Positions 1 through 11,858 of a DNA stretch of 64,000 nucleotides are shown piece after piece. Location of the stretch: NCBI GenBank assembly GCA_030697175.1, contig JAUYQR010000003.1, positions 62,001-126,000 on the forward strand, given 5' to 3'. A program made the translations under genes and the position numbers. The notes under the pieces are model-generated. The model was given only the letters and a program-made list of their open reading frames with translations. It was not told where the DNA came from and ran no database searches. Origin of the DNA: Paracoccaceae bacterium. Lineage in GTDB: Bacteria; Pseudomonadota; Alphaproteobacteria; Rhodobacterales; Rhodobacteraceae. Each line of letters starts with the position of its first letter. Position 1 is the stretch's first letter.

Positions 1-32
1 GATCACGTCAGCGTGCGCCCGGTGGCGGCGGG

Positions 33-236
33 TCAGTCGGCTGCAACCGTCGCCGGATAGCCCGCCGCATCAAGGGCTGCCAGAACGGCTGGCACCGGCG
101 CAGGCCCGCTGGCCGTGACCTGACGCAAGGTCAGGTCAACCGTGACGGATCCCGCCCCCTCGACCCGCGCAAGGGCGGCTTCGACAGTCGCCTTGCAATG
201 GCCGCAGGACATGTCAGGAACGAGGAACGTAGTCAT
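33..236 (-). CDS. copZ: CopZ-like heavy-metal-associated (HMA) domain protein
   Basis: Small cytosolic metal-binding protein of about 67 residues, essentially one HMA fold. The metal-binding loop MSCGHC lies near the N terminus (CxxC), followed by the beta-alpha-beta pattern of copper chaperones and P-type ATPase N-terminal domains. The family hands Cu(I) to CopA-type exporters. I chose the ATG at 236 because AAGGA lies 7 bases upstream; an upstream ATG at 260 would add eight non-conserved residues. The gene runs divergently from glgP. A TTGACC at 294-289 (minus strand) with a 19-base spacer could be a MerR/CueR-type promoter, but the dyad is weak. No copA is in the window, so the metal is inferred. 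Confidence 0.85.
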   Translation of the reverse strand: MTTFLVPDMSCGHCKATVEAALARVEGAGSVTVDLTLRQVTASGPAPVPAVLAALDAAGYPATVAAD

Positions 237-352
237 CGCATCATCCTTGTGCAAAAGCATGTGGCATGGAAGTGCCGCAGCGCGCCAAGGTCAAGGGCGA
301 TCACGATCAGCGCCTGGTTTCCGTTTCGGCCCAATGGCTTGCACCTGCCCGA

Positions 353-448
353 TTTTCAAAGCGGTTTGGAAAGCGCAAATCGCTCAGAAAAAATGATAAA
401 ACAGTTTGGAAACTGCGTGTGGTTGCGGTAACACAAAAGCGGTTTGGA
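353..448. promoter_or_regulatory. Three LacI-type operator-like sites upstream of glgP
   Basis: Three related 16-mers: TTCAAAGCGGTTTGGA (355-370, an imperfect palindrome centred on CG), GATAAAACAGTTTGGA (395-410) and ACAAAAGCGGTTTGGA (433-448). Their right halves GTTTGGA are identical and start at 364, 404 and 442, i.e. about 40 bases apart. The first matches TCCAAAGCGGTTTGAA at 47951-47966 in the aglR-aglE gap at 14 of 16 positions. Central-CG palindromes are typical of LacI/GalR regulators. Inference: an AglR-like repressor controls glycogen genes. A possible promoter TTGAAA-16-TAGGCT lies at 490-517. No gene is seen in 237-535. Confidence 0.6.
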
Positions 449-535
449 CATTCTGCAAGGGTAATGCCGGCATTGTCTGCCAAGACCACTTGAAACCTGT
501 CCGCCTTTGCCTAGGCTCAAACGAAGAGAACAGAT

Positions 536-2944
536 TTGCTGGACAAGCCCGTGACCGACCAGAGCCTTGCCCCGAATGTCCTGAAAGCCGACATCCTGCG
601 GCACCTGACGTTCACCATCGGCAAGGACAGCCAGAACGCCAGCACCTACGATTGGCGGATGGCGCTGTCCTTCGCGATCCGCGACCGGATCGTGGAGCCG
701 TGGTTCGCCTCTACGCGCCGGACCTGGGCCGAGGATCGCAAGCGGGTCTACTACCTGTCGATGGAATTCCTGATCGGCCGCATCCTTGAGGATGCGACGA
801 TCAATCTGGGCCTGAATGACGCCGCCACCGCCGCGATGGCCGAGCTTGGTCAGGACATCGAAACCCTGATCGCCGATGAACCCGATGCGGCGCTCGGGAA
901 TGGCGGGTTGGGGCGGCTGGCCGCCTGTTTCATGGAATCGATGGCGACGCTGGGCTGCCCCGCCTATGGCTACGGCATCCGCTACGAACACGGCCTCTTT
1001 CGCCAGCGGTTCGAGGGTGGGCGGCAGGTTGAAACCCCGGAAGACTGGCTGAAACAGGCCCATCCGTGGGAATTCGCACGCCCCGAATCCGCCTATACCA
1101 TCGGCTTCAAGGGTCATGTCGAAACGCGCGATGGCAAGGAGGTCTGGTTCCCCGGCGAAACCGTGTTTGCCGAGGCGCATGACACCCCGGTGATCGGCTG
1201 GAAAGGCAAATGGGCCAACACCCTGCGCCTGTGGGCCGCGAAACCCACCACGCAGTTCGATCTGGAGCGTTTCAACCGCGGTGATTACACCGCAGCGGCA
1301 GAGCCCGAAACACTGGCGCGCACCCTGGCGCGGGTGCTTTACCCCGATGACACCACCTATCAGGGCAAGGAACTGCGCCTGAAACAGGAATTCTTCCTGA
1401 CCTCTGCCGCCTTGCAAGACATCCTGCGCCGCTTTCTTGCCAGCCATTCCGATCTGAAACTGCTGCCGCAGTATGTGGCCATCCAGATGAACGATACCCA
1501 CCCCGCGATTGCAGGGCCGGAACTGATCCGCCTGCTGACCGACGTGCATGGGCTGACCTTCGACGAGGCGTTGACCAACGCCCGCGCCTGCCTTGGCTAC
1601 ACCAACCACACCCTGCTGCCCGAGGCGCTGGAGCGGTGGGCGACCTTTACCTTCGGCAACGTGTTGCCGCGCCACATGCAGATCGTCGAACGCATCGACA
1701 GCTGGCACCGCCGCGCCTACCCGAACCGGCCGCATTACGTGGGCATCGTCAAGCATCAGGAAGTGCGGATGGGCGAGTTGGCCTTCGTCATGTCGCACAA
1801 GGTGAACGGGGTTTCGGCGCTGCACTCCGATCTGGTGAAGACGAGCCTGTTTCCCGAACTCAATCGCCTGCATCCCGGCCGCATCATCAACCAGACCAAC
1901 GGTGTCACGCCGCGCCGCTGGCTGCGCATGTCGAACCGCCCGCTGTCGGGGCTGATCACCGACACCATCGGCGAGGGTTGGGAAGACAACCTTGACCGCC
2001 TGCGCGAGCTGGAGCCGCATGTCGAGGATGCCGGCTTCCGCCATGCCTTCGACGCGGCCAAACGGCAAAACAAGCAGGACCTTGCCGCGTGGATCAAGCG
2101 CGACCTTGGTGTGACCGTGTCGCCGGACGCGCTTTTCGATGTGCAGATCAAGCGCATCCACGAATACAAGCGCCAGCTTCTGAACATCCTGGAAACCATC
2201 GCGCATTGGCAAAAGGTCCGGTCAGACCCGAAAGGCACCTGGGTGCCGCGCGTTCGCATCTTTGGTGGCAAGGCCGCGCCCGGCTATGCGGTGGCCAAGG
2301 AAATCATTCGACTTATCAACGACGTGGGCCAGGTCATCAACAATGATCCGGCGACCGGTGATCTGTTGAAGGTGATCTATCCGGCCAACTACAACGTCAG
2401 CATGGCCGAGCAGGTGATCCCGGCAGCCGATCTGTCCGAGCAGATTTCCACCGCCGGGAAAGAGGCGTCCGGCACCGGCAACATGAAGTTCATGATGAAC
2501 GGCGCACCGACGATCGGCACGCTTGATGGTGCGAACGTCGAAATCCTGCACGAAGTGGGGGCGGAGAACTTCTTCCTTTTCGGCCTGACCACCGACGAGG
2601 TTGCCAAGCGCCGCGAAGACCCCGACCATTCCCGCAAGGCGATCGAGGCAAGCCAGCCGTTGCAGGACGTGTTGCAGATGATTGCCGAAGGTCGCTTCAG
2701 TCCCGACGAGCCGGACCGCTATCACGGTCTTGTCCACCGCGTCTGGCACCACGACTATTTTCTGGTTGCCGCCGATTTCGATGCCTATCACGCCGCGCAA
2801 GGCGAGGTGGATCGCGCCTATGCCGACCGCGACCGTTGGGTGAAGATGGCGGCGCTGAATACGGCTCGCAGCGGTTTCTTCTCGTCTGACCGGACGATCC
2901 GTAGTTACATGGACGAGATATGGTCGGTTAAATCCGCGCTCTGA
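536..2944 (+). CDS. glgP: Glycogen/starch/alpha-glucan phosphorylase
   Basis: Cytosolic PLP enzyme that releases glucose-1-phosphate from the non-reducing ends of glycogen. The 802-residue length is normal for bacterial GlgP. The N-terminal glucan-binding stretch with ALGNGGLGRLAACF and the C-terminal PLP site SGTGNMKF (Lys near residue 651) are intact. The predicted start is TTG at 536, with GAAGAGAA 6 bases upstream; GTG at 551 is an alternative. It is the first gene of glgP-glgB-glgC-glgA-glgX-pgm and is preceded by three LacI-type operator-like repeats. Its product, G1P, feeds Pgm, the last gene of the operon. Confidence 0.97.
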   Translation: MLDKPVTDQSLAPNVLKADILRHLTFTIGKDSQNASTYDWRMALSFAIRDRIVEPWFASTRRTWAEDRKRVYYLSMEFLIGRILEDATINLGLNDAATAAMAELGQDIETLIADEPDAALGNGGLGRLAACFMESMATLGCPAYGYGIRYEHGLFRQRFEGGRQVETPEDWLKQAHPWEFARPESAYTIGFKGHVETRDGKEVWFPGETVFAEAHDTPVIGWKGKWANTLRLWAAKPTTQFDLERFNRGDYTAAAEPETLARTLARVLYPDDTTYQGKELRLKQEFFLTSAALQDILRRFLASHSDLKLLPQYVAIQMNDTHPAIAGPELIRLLTDVHGLTFDEALTNARACLGYTNHTLLPEALERWATFTFGNVLPRHMQIVERIDSWHRRAYPNRPHYVGIVKHQEVRMGELAFVMSHKVNGVSALHSDLVKTSLFPELNRLHPGRIINQTNGVTPRRWLRMSNRPLSGLITDTIGEGWEDNLDRLRELEPHVEDAGFRHAFDAAKRQNKQDLAAWIKRDLGVTVSPDALFDVQIKRIHEYKRQLLNILETIAHWQKVRSDPKGTWVPRVRIFGGKAAPGYAVAKEIIRLINDVGQVINNDPATGDLLKVIYPANYNVSMAEQVIPAADLSEQISTAGKEASGTGNMKFMMNGAPTIGTLDGANVEILHEVGAENFFLFGLTTDEVAKRREDPDHSRKAIEASQPLQDVLQMIAEGRFSPDEPDRYHGLVHRVWHHDYFLVAADFDAYHAAQGEVDRAYADRDRWVKMAALNTARSGFFSSDRTIRSYMDEIWSVKSAL

Positions 2945-2967
2945 CGCGCTTTTCGGGGGAGGAAAGC

Positions 2968-5139
2968 ATGGCTGAGACTTTGCTGGAACGTGGCGCTGCC
3001 GAAGCGATTGCCGGCGGCTGGCATGGCGACCCCTTCTCGGTGCTGGGCCCGCACAAACGCGGCAAGGCGTGGGAAATCACCGCCTTCGTGCCGGGGGCCG
3101 AACGGCTGTGGGTGCTGACGGGCAAGAAGGCAGATGCAGCGGTGCCCTATCCCGGCGTGCCGGGCCTGTTCACCCACCAGATGGCGCGCAATGCGGCTTA
3201 CAGGTTCCGCGCCGAAGGCTATGGCAACACGTGGGAATTCGACGATCCCTTCCGCTTTGGCCCGGTGTTGGGAGAGTTGGACGAATACCTTCTGGGCGAA
3301 GGCACCCACAAGCGGCTTTGGCAGGTGCTGGGCGCGCATCTGATCACGCATGAGGATGTGCCGGGCGTGCATTTCGCCGTCTGGGCGCCGAACGCCGAAC
3401 GCGTCTCGGTCGTCGGTGATTTCAACATCTGGGACGGCCGCCGCCACCCGATGCGCCGGCGTGGCCCGACCGGGGTGTGGGAGATCTTTGTTCCCGGCCT
3501 GGGCGAAGGTGCGACCTACAAGTACGAGATCAAGGGGCCGGGCGGCGCGCTGATGCCGCTGAAGGCCGATCCGGTGGGATTCGGGTCTGAACATCCGCCC
3601 GCAAACGCCTCTGTTGTCAGGAAAATCGGCGGTGAGTGGGGTGACGGCGAGTGGTTGAAGACGCGCGCCAGCCACCACAATGTCGATGCGCCGATCTCGG
3701 TCTACGAGGTGCATCTTGGGTCTTGGCGTCGGGCGCCCGGCGACCGGATGCTGAGCTATCCGGAGCTTGCCGACCAGCTTGTCGACTACGTCGCCGACAT
3801 GGGCTTTACCCATATCGAGCTGATGCCGGTCAGCGAATACCCGTTCGACGGGTCATGGGGGTATCAGCCCGTCGGCCTGTTTGCCCCCACCATCCGCCAC
3901 GGCACGCCATCGGAATTCCGCGCCTTCGTCGATGCGGCGCACCGCAAGGGGCTGGGCGTCCTGCTGGATTGGGTACCCGGCCATTTCCCGACCGATGCGC
4001 ATGGCCTTGGCCAGTTCGACGGCACCGCGCTTTACGAACACCAGGACCCGCGCGAAGGCTTCCATCAGGACTGGAACACCCTGATCTTCAACTATGGCCG
4101 GGTCGAGGTGAAGAACTACCTTGTGTCCAACGCCTTGTATTGGCTGGAGGAATACCACATCGACGGGCTGCGCGTCGATGCCGTGGCCTCGATGCTGTAC
4201 CGCGACTACAGCCGCAAGGACGGCGAGTGGGTGCCGAACCGCGATGGCGGGCGCGAGAACTACGAGGCGATTGCGGTCCTGCAGGACATGAACATCACCG
4301 CTTATGGCGAAGTGCCGGGCATCATGACGGTGGCCGAGGAATCGACCGCATTCCCCGGCGTGTCGCGCCCGGTCAACCACGGTGGCCTTGGCTTTGGCTT
4401 CAAGTGGAACATGGGCTGGATGAACGACACCCTGTCCTACATGCAGAAAGACCCGCTGTTTCGCAAATACCATCACCACCAGATGACCTTCGGGCTGCAT
4501 TACGCCTGGTCGGAAAACTACGTGCTGCCGATCAGCCACGACGAGGTGGTGCATGGCAAAGGCTCGATGCTGTCGAAGATGCCGGGGACGGCGTGGGAAA
4601 AGTTCGCCAACCTGCGCGCCTACTACGGCTTCATGTGGGCGCATCCGGGCAAGAAACTGCTGTTCATGGGGCAGGAGTTCGCCCAAGGGGCCGAGTGGAA
4701 CCACAACCAGAGCCTCGACTGGCATCAGCTTGATATCGCTGAACACAAGGGTGTGCAGTCGCTGGTCCGCGACCTCAACCGGGTCTACCGCGACACGGCG
4801 GCGCTGCATCTTAACGACACGCGGCCCGAGGGGTTCCAGTGGCTGGAATCGAACGATGCCGAAGCCGGGATCTACGCATGGGTGCGGCGCGGCGCGGCCA
4901 CGGACAAGCCGGTGGTCGCCGTCGTCAACATGACGCCGGTCGAACGCAGCTACCGCCTGGGCCTGCCAGATGCCGGCATCTGGCGCGAGATACTGAATAC
5001 CGACGCAGGCATTTACGGCGGCGGCAACCGTGGCAATCTGGGAGGAGTGGCCACGGAAAAGACGCCCTGGAACGGGCAGGTGCAATCGGCGGTGCTGACG
5101 GTGCCGCCGCTGGCCGCGATCTACCTGCAAAAGGATTGA
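2968..5139 (+). CDS. glgB: 1,4-alpha-glucan branching enzyme
   Basis: GH13 enzyme that makes alpha-1,6 branches in glycogen. At 723 residues it has the long form: an N-terminal beta-sandwich domain, a CBM48-like domain, the (beta/alpha)8 barrel and a C-terminal all-beta domain. Catalytic positions are visible: nucleophile Asp near 404 (GLRVDAV), acid/base Glu near 457 (VAEEST) and the transition-state Asp near 525 (SHDEVVHG), one residue from the E. coli numbering. The ATG follows GGGGAGGA by a good spacing, 23 bases after glgP, consistent with one transcript. No lesion seen. Confidence 0.98.
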   Translation: MAETLLERGAAEAIAGGWHGDPFSVLGPHKRGKAWEITAFVPGAERLWVLTGKKADAAVPYPGVPGLFTHQMARNAAYRFRAEGYGNTWEFDDPFRFGPVLGELDEYLLGEGTHKRLWQVLGAHLITHEDVPGVHFAVWAPNAERVSVVGDFNIWDGRRHPMRRRGPTGVWEIFVPGLGEGATYKYEIKGPGGALMPLKADPVGFGSEHPPANASVVRKIGGEWGDGEWLKTRASHHNVDAPISVYEVHLGSWRRAPGDRMLSYPELADQLVDYVADMGFTHIELMPVSEYPFDGSWGYQPVGLFAPTIRHGTPSEFRAFVDAAHRKGLGVLLDWVPGHFPTDAHGLGQFDGTALYEHQDPREGFHQDWNTLIFNYGRVEVKNYLVSNALYWLEEYHIDGLRVDAVASMLYRDYSRKDGEWVPNRDGGRENYEAIAVLQDMNITAYGEVPGIMTVAEESTAFPGVSRPVNHGGLGFGFKWNMGWMNDTLSYMQKDPLFRKYHHHQMTFGLHYAWSENYVLPISHDEVVHGKGSMLSKMPGTAWEKFANLRAYYGFMWAHPGKKLLFMGQEFAQGAEWNHNQSLDWHQLDIAEHKGVQSLVRDLNRVYRDTAALHLNDTRPEGFQWLESNDAEAGIYAWVRRGAATDKPVVAVVNMTPVERSYRLGLPDAGIWREILNTDAGIYGGGNRGNLGGVATEKTPWNGQVQSAVLTVPPLAAIYLQKD

Positions 5140-5178
5140 AGACGCGGGAAGAACCCGCACCCAAGGGAGGGGATAAGG

Positions 5179-6450
5179 ATGCAACCAAGACCCAATCAGC
5201 GTCTGTCATCGCAGGCGATGGCCTTTGTCCTTGCGGGCGGGCGTGGCAGCCGGTTGAAGGAACTGACCGACCGGCGCGCGAAACCGGCGGTCTATTTCGG
5301 CGGCAAGACCCGGATCGTCGACTTTGCGCTGTCGAACGCGGTCAACTCGGGCATCCGCAAGATGGCGATTGCCACGCAATACAAGGCGCACAGCCTGATC
5401 CGTCACTGCCAGCGCGGCTGGAACTTCTTTCGCGCCGAACGCAACGAATACCTCGACATCCTTCCCGCCAGCCAGCGGATGGACGAGCTGAACTGGTATC
5501 GCGGCACGGCGGATGCGGTGGCGCAGAACATCGACATCATCGACAGCTACGGCATCAAGTATGTGATCGTGCTGGCCGGCGACCACATCTACAAGATGGA
5601 TTACGAGGTGATGCTGCGTCAGCACGTCGACAGCGGCGCGGACGTGACCATCGGCTGCCTGACCGTGCCTCGCATGGAAGCGACCGCCTTTGGCGTGATG
5701 CATGTCGACAAGACCATGCGGATCACCGACTTCCTGGAAAAGCCGAAAGATCCGCCGTCGATCCCCGGCGACCCGGAGCATGCGCTGGCCTCGATGGGGA
5801 TCTACGTCTTCGACTGGGCCTTCCTGCGCGATCTTCTGATCCGCGACATGCAGGACGACAATTCGACCCACGATTTCGGTTTCGACCTCATTCCCGACAT
5901 CGTCAAGAACGGCAAGGCCGTGGCCCACAAGTTCGCCGACAGTTGCGTGAAAAGCGGTCTGGAAACCGAACCCTACTGGCGCGATGTCGGAACCATCGAC
6001 GCGTTCTGGCAGGCCAACATCGACCTCACCGATTTCGTGCCGAAACTGGACCTTTACGACAACGCCTGGCCGATCTGGACCTATGCCGAGATCGTGCCGC
6101 CCGCGAAGTTCATCCATGATGAGGATGGCCGTCGCGGATCGGCGGTATCGTCGCTGGTGTCGGGCGATTGCATCGTGTCGGGGTCTGCGGTGGCGAACTC
6201 GCTCTTGTTCACCGGGGTCCGGACGCACAGCTATTCCACGCTGGAATACGTCGTGGCGCTGCCGCAGGTCATCGTGCATCGCAAGGCCGAGTTGAAGAAC
6301 TGCGTGATCGACCGGGGCGTCATCATACCCGAAGGGCTGGTCGTGGGGGCCGACCCCGAAGAGGACGGCAAGTGGTTCCGCCGGTCCGAAGGTGGTATCG
6401 TCCTGATCACGCAGGATATGCTTGACGCGCGGGCGCGGGCGTTGTCCTGA
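5179..6450 (+). CDS. glgC: Glucose-1-phosphate adenylyltransferase (ADP-glucose pyrophosphorylase)
   Basis: Makes ADP-glucose from G1P and ATP, the committed and allosterically controlled step of bacterial glycogen synthesis. The 423 residues start with the nucleotide-binding LAGGRGSRL segment and [19 protein letters not shown], followed by the left-handed beta-helix region near the C terminus. The ATG is preceded by AAGGGAGGGGATAAGG. It sits 39 bases after glgB and 115 bases before glgA; that second gap holds strong hairpins, so glgC and glgA may not be expressed equally. Confidence 0.98.
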   Translation: MQPRPNQRLSSQAMAFVLAGGRGSRLKELTDRRAKPAVYFGGKTRIVDFALSNAVNSGIRKMAIATQYKAHSLIRHCQRGWNFFRAERNEYLDILPASQRMDELNWYRGTADAVAQNIDIIDSYGIKYVIVLAGDHIYKMDYEVMLRQHVDSGADVTIGCLTVPRMEATAFGVMHVDKTMRITDFLEKPKDPPSIPGDPEHALASMGIYVFDWAFLRDLLIRDMQDDNSTHDFGFDLIPDIVKNGKAVAHKFADSCVKSGLETEPYWRDVGTIDAFWQANIDLTDFVPKLDLYDNAWPIWTYAEIVPPAKFIHDEDGRRGSAVSSLVSGDCIVSGSAVANSLLFTGVRTHSYSTLEYVVALPQVIVHRKAELKNCVIDRGVIIPEGLVVGADPEEDGKWFRRSEGGIVLITQDMLDARARALS

Positions 6451-6475
6451 AGGCGCGGACAGGCGGCGGATCTCC

Positions 6476-6534
6476 GGGGGCTTCGCGCCCCCCATGCCAC
6501 CGGTTTCTTGAACCGGTGGCGAAATCGGTGGCAT
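6476..6534 (+). promoter_or_regulatory. Competing hairpins between glgC and glgA
   Basis: A GGGGGC/GCCCCC stem at 6476-6481/6487-6492 with loop ttcgc is followed by a perfect 10-bp stem GCCACCGGTT/AACCGGTGGC at 6496-6505/6511-6520 with loop tcttg. The segment ATGCCACCG (6494-6502) can pair instead with CGGTGGCAT (6526-6534), so two structures exclude each other. The gatattt box and the glgA Shine-Dalgarno lie just downstream. This could be a leaky terminator, an RNA-stability element or a switch; the sequence alone does not decide. Confidence 0.5.
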
Positions 6535-6565
6535 ACCTGCGGGATATTTGGCGAAGGGGAAACCA

Positions 6566-8001
6566 ATGGCGGTCGCAGGGCTTCGCGGGCGGGTGCTTTC
6601 AGTGGCGTCGGAATGTGTGCCCTTGATAAAGACCGGCGGGCTGGCCGATGTGGTCGGCGCGTTGCCCGAAGCCTTGGCCAAGGCCGGTTGGGAAATGCGG
6701 GTGCTGATGCCGGCCTATCGGTCGCTCAGGGCCGGGGCGGCGAACTGGCCGGTGGTCTGGGAAGAGCACGATCTTCACGGTGGCAGCGGGCGGGTGCTGG
6801 CGGGCGAAGTGGCGGGCTTGAGCCTTCTCCTCCTCGATGCGCCGCATCTTTATGACCGCGACGGTGGGCCTTACTCCAACGCAACCGGTGACCATCCCGA
6901 CAATGCGGTCCGGTTCGCCGCCCTGTCCTGGGTGGCCGCGCGGATCGCGCGCGACGGGCTGGAGGGCTGGAAGCCCGATATCCTGCACGCGCATGACTGG
7001 CAGGCGGGGTTCGCCCCGGCCTACCTTGCCTATCATGGCGCAGGTGGGGTGAAATCGGTGATCACCGTTCACAACATCGCCTTTCAGGGCTGGGCTCCCG
7101 CGTCGATGCTGGGCACGCTGCGCCTGCCGGCGGAGGCGTTTCATCCCGGCGCGCTGGAATATTACGGCGGCCTTTCCAGCCTGAAAGCCGGGCTGGTGAC
7201 GGCGGACTGGGTGACCACCGTGTCGCCCACCTACGCGGCCGAGTTGATGCGGCCAGAGTTTGGCATGGGCCTGCAAGGCGTGATCGCCGCGCGCGCGGCG
7301 CATGTGTCGGGCATCCTGAACGGCGTTGATACCGGCGTCTGGTCGCCCGAGGCGGAGCCGTTGCCCTATTCGGTGACCTCGCTTGCCGGCAAGGCCAAGG
7401 CGCGCGCTGCCCTGTGTGCAGAGTTCGGGCTGGACGTGCCGGGGCCGCTGGCCATCGTCGTCAGCCGCCTGACCGACCAGAAGGGCATCGACCTCTTGCC
7501 TGCGGTGATCCCCGATTTCGTGCTGGGCGGCGGCGGGCTTTTGGTCCTCGGGTCTGGTGATCCGGCGCTTGAAGGCGCGATGCGCGGGCTGGCCGCGCGG
7601 TTCCCGGGCCGCGTCGCGGTGCGGATCGGCTATGACGAGGCGCTGTCGCACCGGTTCTTTTCCGGCGCCGATGCCGTCCTTGTGCCAAGCCGGTTCGAAC
7701 CCTGCGGCCTGACGCAGATGTATGGCCTGCGCTATGGCACGCTGCCGGTGGTGGCTTCGGTTGGCGGGCTGGCCGACACGGTGATCGGCGCCTCGCCGGC
7801 CACGCTGATGGCGGGGGTGGCCACGGGCATCCAGTTTCACCCGGTGGATGCGCTGGCCTTCGGGCAGGCGTTGACGCAGCTTTTGACGCTTTATGCCGAT
7901 GCCGGGGCCTGGACCCGGTTGCAATCGAACGCCATGCGTCATCCGGTTGGTTGGGAAACCTCGGCCAGGGCCTATGCCGACCTTTACGAAAGGCTGATCG
8001 C

Positions 8002-8005
<4 letters not shown>
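6566..8005 (+). CDS. glgA: Glycogen synthase (ADP-glucose type)
   Basis: GT5 glycosyltransferase that extends alpha-1,4-glucan from ADP-glucose. The N-terminal KTGGLADVVGALPEAL motif binds ADP-glucose; the C-terminal Rossmann half carries SRLTDQKGIDLL and the conserved PSRFEPCGLTQMYGLRYG block. About 479 residues, normal length. I use the ATG at 6566, with GAAGGGGA upstream, rather than the TTG at 6548, because the alignable family start is VLSVASECVPLIKTGG. It overlaps glgX by 4 bases. Confidence 0.97.
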
Positions 8006-11759
<3,754 letters not shown>

Positions 11760-11806
11760 CCCGGCAAATCCGATGCGCCAAGTGTCGCTAACGGATTAGA
11801 CTTCAG

Positions 11807-11819
11807 GTCGGTTACCGAC
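11807..11819. promoter_or_regulatory. Palindrome upstream of the mttB-like gene
   Basis: GTCGGTTACCGAC is a 13-base palindrome (6-base arms, one central base) 39 bases before the ATG of the methyltransferase gene. It sits inside a slightly larger dyad (AGGT...ACCT). It could be an operator or the tip of a leader hairpin. No other copy was noticed in the window. Confidence 0.35.
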
Positions 11820-11858
11820 AAACCTGACACCACTGTCGAGTTTAGCGGAGGAGCAGCG

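Noticed and set aside
356-2212. 618-residue antisense reading frame opposite glgP
   Set aside because: Mirrors glgP codon structure in GC-rich DNA and has no recognisable domain; glgP is intact.
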